DNA of 64,000 nt from Oceanobacillus sp. CFH 90083. Its GTDB lineage: Bacteria > Bacillota > Bacilli > Bacillales > Amphibacillaceae. Below, piece by piece: positions 27,460-37,581 of this stretch; within the stretch, counting starts at the first letter, position 1, and each line of letters starts with the position of its first letter. Under the pieces are notes generated by a model. It did not search any database and had not been told where the DNA came from. It worked only from the letters and a program-made list of their open reading frames with translations. A program made the position numbers and the translations under genes. The stretch lies in the NCBI RefSeq assembly GCF_009389585.1, contig NZ_VIYG01000004.1, forward strand, positions 1-64,000, in the 5' to 3' direction.

Positions 27460-28329
27460 ATGCGTTTAGCATATGATCCATCACATTATCGTGATAATAC
27501 TAATTTAAGAGATACGATTGAGAATGTTGCCAGATTAGGTTACGAGTATGTGGAGCTTTCTCCGCGGGAAGATTTTATCTGGTTCAATCAATACCCGAAA
27601 GTAGATAAGCAGTTAATCAAAGATTTAAAAAGGTATTGCTCTGATGCTGGAGTGAAGATTTCATCGGTACTTCCGGTTCAACAATGGTCTTCTCCCATTG
27701 AGGAGGTTCGTGAAGCTGCTGTTCGAAATTGGAAACGCTGTATTGAAATCACTTCTGAGCTGGGCGTTGATTTAATGAACACTGAATTTGCCGGCGATAA
27801 AACACGCCCGACGGAAAGTGAAGCTGCATTCGTAAAATCAATGGATGAGCTGATGCCGATTTTTGAAAAAGAAGGAATCAAATTAAATATTCAGTCACAT
27901 CCGCATGATTTTATTGAATTAAATACAGAAGCCATCCAGATGATTCGTGCATTGGATAAAGAGTGGATTAAGCTCGTATATTCCGTACCACATGCTTTCT
28001 TCTATGATGATGGTATTGGGGATGTAGAAAAACATCTGGAGGAAGCCGGTGACTTGCTTGACCATGTACTGATTGCAGATACGCTTAATCATAAAGCAGC
28101 ATTTGGCTTACGTTATATTATCAATCCGCCAGGTGCCAATGTAACGATTCATCAGCATTTAAATCCCGGTGAAGGAGAAATTAATTTTGATGCACTGTAT
28201 AAGAAATTAAGAGAGATGAAGTTTGATGGGATTGTAACCAATGCAGTGTTTGCATATCCAGATCGTCCGGAATGGTCCAATGAAATAACGTTGAAGTCGA
28301 TTAAAGAAGGATTGAATATAGATTCATGA
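27460..28329 (+). CDS. iolH: IolH-like sugar phosphate isomerase/epimerase (copy 1)
   Basis: A 289-residue TIM-barrel protein resembling B. subtilis IolH ([16 protein letters not shown] at residues 25-40, [12 protein letters not shown] near 87). Conserved acidic and His residues in [22 protein letters not shown] and NPGEGEINF are likely metal ligands. IolH function is unsettled; isomerisation or hydration of an inosose is an inference. The ATG at 27460 is correct because the ATG at 27451 is part of AAAGGAGATG. Its protein is about 97% identical to the second copy at 34702. It sits behind iolG copy 1 and ahead of a hairpin. Confidence 0.88.
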   Translation: MRLAYDPSHYRDNTNLRDTIENVARLGYEYVELSPREDFIWFNQYPKVDKQLIKDLKRYCSDAGVKISSVLPVQQWSSPIEEVREAAVRNWKRCIEITSELGVDLMNTEFAGDKTRPTESEAAFVKSMDELMPIFEKEGIKLNIQSHPHDFIELNTEAIQMIRALDKEWIKLVYSVPHAFFYDDGIGDVEKHLEEAGDLLDHVLIADTLNHKAAFGLRYIINPPGANVTIHQHLNPGEGEINFDALYKKLREMKFDGIVTNAVFAYPDRPEWSNEITLKSIKEGLNIDS

Positions 28330-28376
28330 GCAGTATATAGCAATAAAATAGCAGTATTTAGAGTTTAAATGTTTGT

Positions 28377-28414
28377 GATATCAAGCATACCTAATCGTTT
28401 GTATGCTTGATATC
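28377..28414 (+). terminator. Hairpin after iolH copy 1
   Basis: GATATCAAGCATAC (28377-28390) and its exact complement (28401-28414) form a 14-base stem with a ten-base loop, followed by GTCTTC. It probably ends the iolG-iolH transcript before iolT. Confidence 0.6.
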
Positions 28415-28499
28415 GTCTTCATTAAAACAAAAGCAATAACTATAAAGGGGAAGTTTGAAATATTCACCTTAAACATCCATGTTATAAGCGTTTTAATTG

Positions 28500-28514
28500 T
28501 TGAAAGCGCTTTAT
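28500..28514 (+). promoter_or_regulatory. cre-like site before iolT copy 1
   Basis: TTGAAAGCGCTTTAT differs from the cre consensus at one fixed position and contains the palindrome AAAGCGCTTT. It lies 46 bases before the transporter start, placed to repress it. Confidence 0.6.
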
Positions 28515-28559
28515 TAAGGGTGCGTTTAAAAGGGGCAGTTTTCTAGGGAGGAAAATATA

Positions 28560-29942
28560 GTGAATACAGAGCAAAACTCATTTTTAATGAAAGTTATTAT
28601 GATATCCACATTAGGTGGGCTTCTTTTCGGATACGATACAGGTGTTGTAAACGGTGCACTGCCTTTCATGGCTGAATCACTAGATTTAAATGCATTTACA
28701 CAAGGTCTGGTGGCAAGTTCCCTGCTTCTTGGGGCAGCAGTAGGGGCTGTGACTGGTGGACGGTTAGCAGATTATTTAGGTCGTCGTAAAAATATTATCT
28801 ATTTGGCTATTCTATTCTTTTTTGCCACGCTTGGATGTACACTGGCTCCAAACCTAACGATTATGGTTATTTCCCGTTTTGCATTGGGACTTGCTGTAGG
28901 AGGAGCCTCGGTAGCAGTCCCTGGGTACTTAGCAGAGATGTCACCTGCTAACAGAAGGGGAAAATTAGTAACCATCAATGAATTAATGATTGTATCAGGG
29001 CAGCTTTTAGCTTTTATTGTGAATGCTGTACTGGGTAATATGGCAGATGTTATTCCGGAAGTATGGCGCTATATGCTGGTTATTGCAGCTATCCCGGCAG
29101 TACTATTATTCTTTGGGATGATGAAAATGCCAGAAAGTCCGCGGTGGCTTGTATCAAAGAATAGAACAGATGAAGCGCTGGAGGTACTTCGCAGAGTTCG
29201 CAGTGAGAAAGAAGCGCAACAGGAGCTAAATGAAATTAAAGCATCCTTCGCTAAAGAAAAAGAGCAAGAAAAAACAACTTTTAAGAATATGTTGCAAATA
29301 AAATGGGTGCGCCGGATCCTATTTCTAGGTATTGGAATTTCACTTGTGCAGCAAGGTACCGGTGTAAACTCGATTATGTATTACGGGACACAAATTCTCC
29401 GGGATGCAGGATTTGCGACACAGGCAGCTTTAGTAGCTAATATTGCCAATGGCGTTATTTCGGTATTAGCAACTTTTGTCGGAATTTGGCTTCTTGGAAA
29501 AATAGGGCGTCGACCAATGCTTATAGCAGGACAAATAGGAACCACCAGTGCATTGCTTCTTATTGCTATTTTCGGGAATACGCTTGCTGATTCTTCAGCT
29601 CTTCCATACGTAGTGCTGACATTGACGGTGACATTCCTTGCCTTCCAGCAGGGGGCTATTTCACCAGTAACATGGCTGATGCTTTCAGAAGTATTCCCAA
29701 CCCGGTTCCGGGGTATAGGGATGGGAACAGCGGTATTCTTTATGTGGATTTTTAATTTCTTAATTAGCTTAGGGTTCCCTGTATTGCTGGATAAAACAGG
29801 TTTATCTTTCACATTCCTAGTATTTGTTGCTTTGGGAATTTTATTGATTACTTTTGCAGCGAGATATTTGCCGGAAACCAAAGGATTGACATTAGAACAG
29901 CTGGAACAGCGCTTCCGGAAGTATGATAAGCAAAATGCTTAA
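28560..29942 (+). CDS. iolT: Inositol/proton symporter IolT-like, MFS sugar porter (copy 1)
   Basis: A 460-residue sugar porter with 12 predicted helices. Family signatures are GGLLFGYDTGVVNGALPF near residues 18-35, GRLADYLGRRKN after TM2, PESPRWL before the central loop, GRRP after TM8, and PETKGLTLEQLEQ at the end. It closely recalls B. subtilis IolT, the main myo-inositol importer. It starts with GTG after TAGGGAGG. It has its own cre-like site and hairpin boundaries, so it can be expressed apart from iolG and iolH. Confidence 0.9.
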   Translation: MNTEQNSFLMKVIMISTLGGLLFGYDTGVVNGALPFMAESLDLNAFTQGLVASSLLLGAAVGAVTGGRLADYLGRRKNIIYLAILFFFATLGCTLAPNLTIMVISRFALGLAVGGASVAVPGYLAEMSPANRRGKLVTINELMIVSGQLLAFIVNAVLGNMADVIPEVWRYMLVIAAIPAVLLFFGMMKMPESPRWLVSKNRTDEALEVLRRVRSEKEAQQELNEIKASFAKEKEQEKTTFKNMLQIKWVRRILFLGIGISLVQQGTGVNSIMYYGTQILRDAGFATQAALVANIANGVISVLATFVGIWLLGKIGRRPMLIAGQIGTTSALLLIAIFGNTLADSSALPYVVLTLTVTFLAFQQGAISPVTWLMLSEVFPTRFRGIGMGTAVFFMWIFNFLISLGFPVLLDKTGLSFTFLVFVALGILLITFAARYLPETKGLTLEQLEQRFRKYDKQNA

Positions 29943-29965
29943 GGTAATCTGTTAAGGTCATGGAG

Positions 29966-30013
29966 AAATATAGTCAAGTATTTCCCTATATTGAAATACT
30001 TGACTATATTTTT
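29966..30013 (+). terminator. Terminator of iolT copy 1
   Basis: A perfect 19-base stem (29966-29984 with 29993-30011) encloses an 8-base loop and ends in TTTTT. Confidence 0.88.
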
Positions 30014-30150
30014 AGATGACTCAGGTACCCAACAAATACAGCTTTGTATTTTTAATGCTTTTTTCATTGTTTTTGGATTTAGTTTATCTTCAAATATTTC
30101 CTACACGCACTGAATGAAATGCTGGAAGCTCAGATCAATGTTTAAAGTAA

Positions 30151-30203
30151 TAGAAAAACGTATGAACTTGAAAGGATATTCAAGTTTATACGTTTTTCTA
30201 TTG
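30151..30203. terminator. Second hairpin downstream of iolT copy 1, shared stem family
   Basis: Positions 30151-30172 pair with 30179-30200 over about 22 bases. Its core ACGTATGAACTT/AAGTTTATACGT matches the hairpins at 22220 and 39141. T and A runs on both sides make it bidirectional. Apart from the named signals, 29943-30727 holds no gene. Confidence 0.7.
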
Positions 30204-30245
30204 AAATGAATTTATAATACTGTGTGTAATTTATTTTATAGTTTT

Positions 30246-30322
30246 GGCTCTGTAATACCAGAAGGAGGCATCAAATTATAAATATTTATCACATCTCTTT
30301 ATACACTGAAAAACATAGTAAT
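30246..30322 (+). promoter_or_regulatory. Conserved upstream element, copy B
   Basis: Counterpart of 22492-22571, with the exact block TCAAATTATAAATATTTATC. Here it lies upstream of AraC gene copy 2. Confidence 0.55.
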
Positions 30323-30405
30323 GAATTTCACGGTTGAGATATACTAACGGCATAACATCACTAGTCAACATAATTATCTTGTAAAAGATAGATATAATAT
30401 TTAAA

Positions 30406-30420
30406 ATGTAAACGCTTTAA
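30406..30420 (+). promoter_or_regulatory. cre-like site before AraC gene copy 2
   Basis: ATGTAAACGCTTTAA matches the cre consensus except for one fixed base. It stands at the same relative place as the site at 22647. The start of AraC copy 2 is about 300 bases away. Confidence 0.5.
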
Positions 30421-30727
30421 AATCATAACTAACTAATAGGATTTCAAAAATAAATATTGATACAATTAAGCTTTTACACCTGAGGATACGAATCCGATGA
30501 AGATACGGGATATTACAAGATAACGACCTATATTGCAGTACAGCATATATAAAGTGAAACTTTTGCGATTACCAATCCTATCATAACGAGTTGGTAGATT
30601 AGCTAATCGGGCCGTTACTGGCTGTCTGCTGTTAAAAAGTTTTCAGGGTTATTGAATGAGCATATACTATAGACTATAGGGTTGGTATTTGCTCTCTTGT
30701 TTGTAATGGAAAGGTTGTTTAAAAACA

Positions 30728-31636
30728 ATGAAAAATCTATTTGAAGGGAAAAAGGATTTAAATAAATATGTAACCTCTGTCTCATTATATGGAGCAGAAT
30801 TTCGAATTTATTATTGGGGTGGATGGGAACGCTATTTTGGTACGAAAGAACATGTACACAGTTTTTTCGAGATGACTTATGTGTTAAATGGAACAGGAGA
30901 ATACCACGAAGGAAATGTTTGTTATCCATTAGCTCCACATTCCCTCATATTATCACGGCCTAATTATGAACATCAGCTTTTTAGCGAACATGGGATGAAG
31001 ACTTTATATTTTGCATTTGATCTAAAGGAAAGTGAGTCAGATGATGAATGGAGGCATTACATACAATGCTTAAAGCAAAAATTAAATCCGGTATTCCCTT
31101 CTCCAAAAGAAAACATTTATTCTAACCTGTGGAAAGCTCTCTACCAGTCTGCAATAGAAATGGAACATACGAAGAAAGCAAAGATGCTTAAGCAGCTTGC
31201 TCCTCAGCTGCTTATTGCCACATTTGATTGTTTTTACCCATTGCCAAAACAAGAGTCTCTTATAACAGATCAGTCGCTTGATGAGCATAAAGAGTTGATT
31301 TATAGGGTTAATTTGTATATAAAGGATAATCTTCATAAAAATATAAAAATATCAGATATTGCGGATGATCTATATGTTTCTAAACGTCATTTATCGCGTC
31401 TTATGAGAGAAGAAACTGGAAAGACTTTTACGGAAGTTTTACAAGATGAGCGTCTTAGTTTAGCTACAGAATATTTACGAACAACAGATAAATCGGTTAA
31501 GAATATTGCTATAGAGTGTGGTTTTTTAGATGTATCTTATTTTACGAAATTATTTACACGCACGATGCGTTATCCGCCAACGAAATATAGGAAGATGTAT
31601 CAGGATACAATGGAGTCGGAGTTTAAAGATCGTTAG
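30728..31636 (+). CDS. AraC-family transcriptional regulator (copy 2)
   Basis: A 302-residue AraC regulator, about two-thirds identical to copy 1 by eye. It has the same N-terminal cupin-like domain (HVHSFFEMTYVLNGTGEY) and the same double helix-turn-helix end (VSKRHLSRLMREETGKTF, ECGFLDVSYFTKLF). The most conserved part is the DNA-binding region, so both proteins may recognise similar sites, while their sensing domains have diverged. It stands before iolT copy 2, iolG copy 2 and iolH copy 2, which it probably activates through repeats at 31898-31939. Confidence 0.87.
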   Translation: MKNLFEGKKDLNKYVTSVSLYGAEFRIYYWGGWERYFGTKEHVHSFFEMTYVLNGTGEYHEGNVCYPLAPHSLILSRPNYEHQLFSEHGMKTLYFAFDLKESESDDEWRHYIQCLKQKLNPVFPSPKENIYSNLWKALYQSAIEMEHTKKAKMLKQLAPQLLIATFDCFYPLPKQESLITDQSLDEHKELIYRVNLYIKDNLHKNIKISDIADDLYVSKRHLSRLMREETGKTFTEVLQDERLSLATEYLRTTDKSVKNIAIECGFLDVSYFTKLFTRTMRYPPTKYRKMYQDTMESEFKDR

Positions 31637-31729
31637 CAGCAATAAATGAAATTTTATTTAATGACGTCGTTATTTTTATTGTATATCCATATATACAAAG
31701 CAAATTAGATTTTATACTATATACCTTTA

Positions 31730-31777
31730 ATAAAGATAAGATAGATACTTGGAGGCTATCTTATCTTTATTTTTTTA
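31730..31777 (+). terminator. Terminator of AraC gene copy 2
   Basis: ATAAAGATAAGATAG (31730-31744) pairs perfectly with 31756-31770, followed by seven T. Confidence 0.88.
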
Positions 31778-31887
31778 TTTTAGAGCTAAAAATATGGAAA
31801 TACACGTCATATCAAACAGCAATAAAATAAATAAGTCAATATTTAATTAGGAAATTTTAGTGTGTCTATGTCTCTCAGTTACAAGGG

Positions 31888-31972
31888 TTTGGCTGAATAA
31901 TACAAATACATTTATTAATCACTTCTCTATAATTACAAATGTAAATGGTTACTTTATGGATATGTTTTGGTT
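31888..31972 (+). promoter_or_regulatory. Conserved promoter region of iolT copy 2 with direct repeats
   Basis: Counterpart of 26030-26115. It has ATACAAATA (31898-31906) and TTACAAATG (31931-31939), 33 bases apart, with TCTCTATAAT between. Likely AraC-type sites. No gene is seen in 31778-32160. Confidence 0.55.
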
Positions 31973-32058
31973 AAATGCCTGGGTGTTAGTACTAATATCT
32001 TTATTTTCTTTTTATAGAAAGGAAGAAGTGCACTCTTCCTATAGTTTTTTATCTTAAA

Positions 32059-32073
32059 AAGAAAGCGTTTTAA
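32059..32073 (+). promoter_or_regulatory. Weak cre-like site before iolT copy 2
   Basis: AAGAAAGCGTTTTAA departs from the cre consensus at two fixed positions but lies where the better sites lie in the sister module. Confidence 0.35.
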
Positions 32074-32160
32074 TTTGAGAAAGCCGTGATTTTTTTGATT
32101 TTCTGAAGCAGTGTGCGAAAGCTGCTTTTAAAAATGAATATGAAATGGAGTCGATGTAAT

Positions 32161-33573
32161 TTGAGTAAATCAAAGAATCCTAAACTATTTCTTGGATTAG
32201 TAATATCACTAGCTACACTAGGCGGTCTATTATTTGGTTATGATACTGGAGTCATCAATGGAGCACTTCCATTTATGTCAGCTGAGAATCAATTAAACTT
32301 AAACGCTGTCACAGAAGGTATAGTAACAAGTGCATTATTAATTGGAGCTGCGTTTGGTGCTATCTCTGGAGGGAGAATATCAGATGCAATCGGAAGACGT
32401 AAGAGTATTATTATCTTGGCTATTGTTTTCTTAGTAGCAACGGCAGGAGTTTCGCTTGCTCCAAATATTATCACAATGGTTATATTTCGGTTTGCACTGG
32501 GGTGTGCTGTCGGTGGAGCTTCTGTAATTGTTCCAACATATTTGGCAGAAATGGCACCGGCAGAAAGTCGTGGACGAGTGGTGACATGGAACGAATTAAT
32601 GATTGTTTCAGGTCAATTAATGGCATTTGTTATGAATGCTATCTTAGGTAACATTAGTGAAAATGAAGCTATTTGGAGATACATGCTGGCTATTGCAGGT
32701 ATCCCGGCTATCTTTTTATTAATAGGGATGTTATTCGCACCAGAAAGTCCTCGCTGGTTACTGGATAAGAACAGGAATAAAGAGGCTTCAACTATTCTTG
32801 AGAAAATTAGATCAAAACAAGAAGCAGATGCTGAATTTAAACAAATTGAACAATTTAAGAAAGAAGAGATGAAGGTTCAAAGAGCTAGTTTTAAAGATTT
32901 AAAGATTCCCTGGGTACGTCATATCTTAATGATTGGTATTGCGGTTGCAGTTCTTTCTCAGGCAACTGGCGTTAACTCTGTCATGTATTATGGGACAGAA
33001 ATCTTGAGAAATGCTGGATTTGAGACAAATGCGGCTTTAATTGGAAATATTGCAAATGGAGTAATATCTGTTTTGGCAACATTCCTCGGATTATGGTTGT
33101 TAGATAAAGTAGGCAGACGTCCAATGATGATTATCGGGTTAATTGGAACAACTACAGTACATTTTTTAATTGTTATTCTAACGAATGTATTTGCAGGTGC
33201 TGACTTCCTTCCATTTATTATGATCGGTTTAATGGTTCTATTCCTGGCATTTATGCAAGGAGGAATCGCTCCGGTATTATGGGTAACATTATCCGAGATT
33301 TTCCCTTTAAGACTTCGGGGGCTAACAATGGGAATTAGTGTATTTTGTTTATGGATGACAAATTTCTTTATTGGTTTTCTATTCCCAATCGCAATATCTG
33401 CTATTGGTTTATCAGGTACCTTTTTGGTCTTTGCAGTCATTGGTGTATTTTCCATCTGGTTTATGAACAAATATCTGCCGGAAACAAAAGGGTATACACT
33501 GGAGCAAATTGAGGCATATTTCCAAGAGCTTAAATCAAATGAAAGTGTTAAGTCGGCTAGTGATGTGAAATAA
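32161..33573 (+). CDS. iolT: Inositol/proton symporter IolT-like, MFS sugar porter (copy 2)
   Basis: A 470-residue, 12-helix sugar porter. Signatures are GGLLFGYDTGVINGALPF, GRISDAIGRRKS, PESPRWL, GRRP and PETKGYTLEQIE. It is roughly 60% identical to copy 1, much less than the iolH pair, so the two porters may differ in inositol stereoisomer. A TTG start at 32161 is preferred because ATGGAG stands nine bases before it; the frame also opens with a GTG at 32113 without such a site. It opens the order iolT-iolG-iolH, whereas the sister module has iolG-iolH-iolT. Confidence 0.88.
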   Translation: MSKSKNPKLFLGLVISLATLGGLLFGYDTGVINGALPFMSAENQLNLNAVTEGIVTSALLIGAAFGAISGGRISDAIGRRKSIIILAIVFLVATAGVSLAPNIITMVIFRFALGCAVGGASVIVPTYLAEMAPAESRGRVVTWNELMIVSGQLMAFVMNAILGNISENEAIWRYMLAIAGIPAIFLLIGMLFAPESPRWLLDKNRNKEASTILEKIRSKQEADAEFKQIEQFKKEEMKVQRASFKDLKIPWVRHILMIGIAVAVLSQATGVNSVMYYGTEILRNAGFETNAALIGNIANGVISVLATFLGLWLLDKVGRRPMMIIGLIGTTTVHFLIVILTNVFAGADFLPFIMIGLMVLFLAFMQGGIAPVLWVTLSEIFPLRLRGLTMGISVFCLWMTNFFIGFLFPIAISAIGLSGTFLVFAVIGVFSIWFMNKYLPETKGYTLEQIEAYFQELKSNESVKSASDVK

Positions 33574-33627
33574 AGAGGTTTTTTAAAATAAAAATTTTAA
33601 TAAGAAATTTGTTTAGCAGGAGGAATT

Positions 33628-34656
33628 ATGATGGTATTAAAAATAGGTGTTATCGGTACAGGAGCAATCGGAAAGGATCATATTCATCGAATTACAAATA
33701 CATTGATTGGTGGTGAAATTGTTGCTGTAACGGATGTAAGTAGAGAGCAGGCAGAAGCAGTTATAGAGTCGGAAAATCTAAATGCAGAAATCTTTGAAGA
33801 TGGGCATGCATTAATTCAATCTTCTAATGTGGATGCTGTAATCGTAACATCCTGGGGACCAACTCATGAAGAATATGTTTTAGCTTCTATTGCAGCTGGA
33901 AAACCTGTATTTTGCGAGAAACCGCTTGCTACTACTGCTGAGGGATGTAAGCGTATTGTAGATGCTGAGCTTGAACATGGAAAGCAATTAGTACAAGTAG
34001 GTTTTATGCGCAGATATGATCAAGGTTATCGTTCTTTGAAAAAAGTTGTTGAGGAGAGTCAGGTTGGTAGTCCGTTGATGCTTCACTGTGCTCATAGGAA
34101 CCCAAATGCACCAGGATTTCATGGAGATATGCCAATTACAGATTCGTTTGTACATGAAATTGATGTTCTAAGATGGCTGCTTCAAGATGATTATGTATCT
34201 GCTCAGGTTATCCAGCCAAGAAGAACACGTTTTGCAAATGAAGGGCTGCAAGATCCTCACATTATATTGTTGGAAACAAAAGAAGGCATTCGAATTGATG
34301 TAGAAGTATTCGTTAATTGTCAATATGGCTATGATATTCAATGTCAAGTAGTTGGAGACACGGGAATTGCTAACTTGCCGGAGCCTGCCAGTGTAGTCGT
34401 ACGTAAAGATGCTAAGCTTTCATCTGAAATTTTAACAGATTGGAGGACTCGTTTTATTGATGCCTATGATGTAGAAATACAAGAGTGGATAGATGCAACT
34501 CTAAAAGGTGAAATGGCTGGTCCATCGGCTTGGGATGGTTATGTTGTTTCGGTAACGATGGATGCTTGTGTGGAAGCGAAAGAGTCAGGAAAAGTTATTC
34601 CTGTTAATTTACCTGAATGTCCAAGTTTTTACAAGAAAGCGAAAATAGAGGCGTAA
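33628..34656 (+). CDS. iolG: Inositol 2-dehydrogenase IolG-like (copy 2)
   Basis: A 342-residue Gfo/Idh/MocA dehydrogenase closely similar to copy 1. It keeps the turn [16 protein letters not shown], the catalytic Lys in EKPLATT, and the Asp and His of [10 protein letters not shown]. Differences lie mainly around residues 155-165 ([12 protein letters not shown] versus [12 protein letters not shown]), close to the expected substrate pocket, so stereoisomer preference may differ. The start ATG follows GGAGGAATT; the next codon is also ATG. It follows iolT copy 2 by 55 bases and is probably in the same transcript. Confidence 0.9.
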   Translation: MMVLKIGVIGTGAIGKDHIHRITNTLIGGEIVAVTDVSREQAEAVIESENLNAEIFEDGHALIQSSNVDAVIVTSWGPTHEEYVLASIAAGKPVFCEKPLATTAEGCKRIVDAELEHGKQLVQVGFMRRYDQGYRSLKKVVEESQVGSPLMLHCAHRNPNAPGFHGDMPITDSFVHEIDVLRWLLQDDYVSAQVIQPRRTRFANEGLQDPHIILLETKEGIRIDVEVFVNCQYGYDIQCQVVGDTGIANLPEPASVVVRKDAKLSSEILTDWRTRFIDAYDVEIQEWIDATLKGEMAGPSAWDGYVVSVTMDACVEAKESGKVIPVNLPECPSFYKKAKIEA

Positions 34657-34701
34657 TAAATGGTTTTAAAATACAAATTTTCATAAAAGGAGATGAATAA
34701 C

Positions 34702-35565
34702 ATGCGATTAGCATATGATCCATCACATTACCGTGATAATACGAACTTGAGAGATACGATTGAAAATGTTGCCAGATTAGGTTATGAATATGTAGAACTT
34801 TCCCCGCGTGAGGATTTTATCTGGTTTAACCAATACCCAAAAGTAGATAAGCAGCTAATTAAAGATTTAAAAAGATATTGCTCAGATGCCGGAGTGAAAA
34901 TTTCATCAGTACTTCCTGTTCAACAGTGGTCTTCTCCAGTTGAAGAAGTAAGAGAAGCAGCAGTTAGAAATTGGAAACGCTGTATTGAGATTACATCAGA
35001 ATTGGGTGTAGATTTAATGAATACTGAATTTGCTGGTGATAAAACCCGTCCAATAGAAAGTGAAGCAGCATTTGTAAAATCGATGGATGAACTGCTACCG
35101 ATTTTTGAAAGGGAAGGGATTAAATTAAATATTCAATCGCATCCGCATGATTTTATTGAATTGAATACAGAGGCGATTCGCATGATTCGTGCTTTAGATA
35201 AAGATTGGATTAAGCTGGTATACTCTGTACCGCATGCTTTCTTCTATGATGATGGTATTGGTGATGTGGAAAAACATTTGGAGGAAGCGGGTGATTTGCT
35301 GGCGCATGTTCTGATTGCAGATACCCTTAATCATAAAGCAGCGTTTGGCTTACGCTATATTATAAACCCGCCAGGTGCAAATGTAACAATTCACCAGCAC
35401 TTGAATCCTGGTGAAGGGGAGATCAATTTTGATGCATTATATAAGAAATTAAGAGAAATGAAGTTTGACGGTATCGTGACAAATGCAGTATTTGCATATC
35501 CGGATCGACCAGAGTGGTCTAATGAACTAACCTTGAAATCTATTAAAGAAGGTTTAAATCTTTAA
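34702..35565 (+). CDS. iolH: IolH-like sugar phosphate isomerase/epimerase (copy 2)
   Basis: A 287-residue TIM-barrel protein differing from copy 1 at only about ten positions (for example LMPIFEKE to LLPIFERE and LLDHVL to LLAHVL). Many codons differ at the third base, so the two genes are not recent copies and strong selection has kept the protein. The AAAGGAGATG before the ATG at 34702 is shared too. Role as for copy 1: an isomerase or epimerase acting on an inosose-type intermediate, unproven. Confidence 0.88.
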   Translation: MRLAYDPSHYRDNTNLRDTIENVARLGYEYVELSPREDFIWFNQYPKVDKQLIKDLKRYCSDAGVKISSVLPVQQWSSPVEEVREAAVRNWKRCIEITSELGVDLMNTEFAGDKTRPIESEAAFVKSMDELLPIFEREGIKLNIQSHPHDFIELNTEAIRMIRALDKDWIKLVYSVPHAFFYDDGIGDVEKHLEEAGDLLAHVLIADTLNHKAAFGLRYIINPPGANVTIHQHLNPGEGEINFDALYKKLREMKFDGIVTNAVFAYPDRPEWSNELTLKSIKEGLNL

Positions 35566-35768
35566 TTGTATCAGGTGTTTGTTAAAGAGCTATAGTGTGA
35601 GTGTTAAATGATATGATACCAAGCCCAAACATATAAGGATAAGCGTATCATTAATAATATTAGTTAAAATAAGTTTAGAAATAGTGAAACAATGATATAC
35701 GTCAGGATATTTTCAAATACATTCCAAAGAAGATGTTCATGTTTTAGGAATTTTTAAGGAGGAAAACC

Positions 35769-36710
35769 ATGCATTTATCATACGTAACAGACAGTTTAGG
35801 GCATTTACCTTTTGAAGAAATGTTAGACGTCATTAGTGAAATGGGGATAGACACCGTTGAAATGGCAACAGGAGGCTGGTCTCCTGCACCACATTTGAAT
35901 TTAAATGAACTGGTGGAGGATGCAGATAAAAGAAAAGAATTTATAGCTGCTCTGGATAAAAGAAATATAAAACTTTGTGCTTTAAATTGCTCAGGGAATC
36001 CATTACATCCGGGTGAACTGGGAGAGGAGCATCGAGAAGTAACGGGAAAAACATTTGAATTAGCCAAGCTGCTAGGTGTTAAGAAAATTATTATGATGAG
36101 TGGTCTTCCGGCTGCAGCTCCTGAAGATAAAGTACCTAACTGGATTACTTATACTGTTAGCTGGCCGCCGGTTTTAAAGGATATTTTAGATTATCAGTGG
36201 AATGAAGTGGCGATTCCTTATTGGAAGGAGCTAGTGAAAAAAGCAGAAGAGTGTGGTATCGAGAAAATCGCACTTGAGAACTTCAGTGCGCAACTGGTCT
36301 ATAATCCAGAAACATTATTTAGATTACGTGATGCAGTTGGACCAATGGTGGGCTTGAATTTAGACCCAAGTCATTTAATTTGGATGGGAGCAGATCCGAT
36401 ATTAGCGGCGAGAGAATTAGGAGAAGCAATTCATCATGTCCATGGTAAAGATGTGCGCTTAGAGCGACACTTATCTGGTGTAAATGGTTTGTTAGAGACG
36501 AAAGAAATAGATGATGTAGCAAATAGAGCCTGGAATTACGTAGCTGTAGGATGCGGACAGGATTTACAATGGTGGAAAGAATTTTTCTCTGTCGTTAAAA
36601 TGATGGGATACGATGGATATGTTTCCTTAGAAATGGAAGATTTAACAATGTCGCCTGAAGCAGGGGTACGGACATCTGTTGATGCGCTTAGACAAACATT
36701 GAGTTTTTAG
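35769..36710 (+). CDS. TIM-barrel sugar phosphate isomerase/epimerase
   Basis: A 313-residue AP-endonuclease-2-like TIM barrel. Likely metal ligands appear as Glu in IALENFSAQ, Asp and His in NLDPSHLIW, His in HHVHGKDVR and Glu in VSLEMED. It differs clearly from IolI, IolH and IolE in this window and is longer. It follows iolH copy 2 after a 200-base gap without visible signals other than AAGGAGGAAA before its ATG, so it may be separately transcribed. A role in isomerising a further cyclitol or a keto-sugar is plausible; exact reaction unknown. Confidence 0.8.
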   Translation: MHLSYVTDSLGHLPFEEMLDVISEMGIDTVEMATGGWSPAPHLNLNELVEDADKRKEFIAALDKRNIKLCALNCSGNPLHPGELGEEHREVTGKTFELAKLLGVKKIIMMSGLPAAAPEDKVPNWITYTVSWPPVLKDILDYQWNEVAIPYWKELVKKAEECGIEKIALENFSAQLVYNPETLFRLRDAVGPMVGLNLDPSHLIWMGADPILAARELGEAIHHVHGKDVRLERHLSGVNGLLETKEIDDVANRAWNYVAVGCGQDLQWWKEFFSVVKMMGYDGYVSLEMEDLTMSPEAGVRTSVDALRQTLSF

Positions 36711-36807
36711 TAAGAACAGAATGAATCATTTTTAGTCAAAGGATGAAGTAGTAAAACGTAGTAGCTCTTTTTCTACTTGACAAAAAGGGCGCGGATACGA
36801 TTATAAT

Positions 36808-36859
36808 TAAGACCTAAAAAGTGACTCTCATAAGGATAGGAGTCACTTTTTAGGTCTTA
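36808..36859. terminator. Bidirectional terminator between converging units
   Basis: A perfect 20-base stem (36808-36827 with 36840-36859) and a 12-base loop separate the plus-strand isomerase from the minus-strand acetyltransferase. Confidence 0.85.
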
Positions 36860-36934
36860 CTAAAGAAAGAACACAATTTCTTCTGTTGAATAAGTAATGA
36901 TGATTTATTTAATCTCATTATCTGATACAAAAAC

Positions 36935-37495
36935 CTAGTCTTCCAACCATCTTATTATTCTTGCCGGATTCCCGCCAACCAAAGCATTATCAGGGATATC
37001 CTTTGTAACGACGGAACCTGAAGCAACCACCACATTATTTCCTATGTGGACACCTGGATTTATAATCGATCTTCCGCCGATCCATACGTTGTTGCCAATA
37101 GATACTGGAATGCCATATTCAGCACCGGATATTCTTTCTTTAGCGTCCAATGGATGAGTTGCTGTATAGATATGAACTCCCGGTGCAATAAAGCAGTTAT
37201 CTCCTATCCGGATGTCACATACATCCAAGAATACACAGTCATAATTCGCATAAAAATTTTCGCCGACATGTATATTATAGCCATAATCGCATCGGAAGGG
37301 AGGGCGTATACTCAGATTGCTTCCAGTACTGCCAAATATATTTTTTAATAATGAACTTTTTATATTTCCACTTTCTTCGTGTGAGTCATTGAAAAATCTG
37401 GTCATTCTCCTTGCGTATTGTCTTTCGGCACGTAATTCCGATTCGGCAGCATTATAAAGCTCTCCACTCAACATTTTTTCTTTTTCTGTCTTCAT
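36935..37495 (-). CDS. Maltose/galactoside O-acetyltransferase family protein
   Basis: A 186-residue left-handed beta-helix acetyltransferase. The N-terminal MAT-type domain ([16 protein letters not shown]) and hexapeptide repeats ([35 protein letters not shown]) are clear; His in IYTATHPLD is the likely catalytic base. The family acetylates maltose, glucose or other sugars with acetyl-CoA, probably to detoxify surplus sugar. It appears to follow the VOC and ROK genes on the same strand, though with small gaps. Confidence 0.87.
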   Translation of the reverse strand: MKTEKEKMLSGELYNAAESELRAERQYARRMTRFFNDSHEESGNIKSSLLKNIFGSTGSNLSIRPPFRCDYGYNIHVGENFYANYDCVFLDVCDIRIGDNCFIAPGVHIYTATHPLDAKERISGAEYGIPVSIGNNVWIGGRSIINPGVHIGNNVVVASGSVVTKDIPDNALVGGNPARIIRWLED

Positions 37496-37581
37496 TTTCT
37501 TTTCTCCCTATCAGATGAATTCGATTATTAAGGCTCGATTGCTGTAAGTAAGTACTATTGCATACTTTAAATGTACTTCAG

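Noticed and set aside
31860-32057. Possible small protein of 65 residues
   Set aside because: The frame lies in the conserved promoter region before iolT copy 2, has no ribosome binding site, and the sister region at 26030 does not keep the frame.
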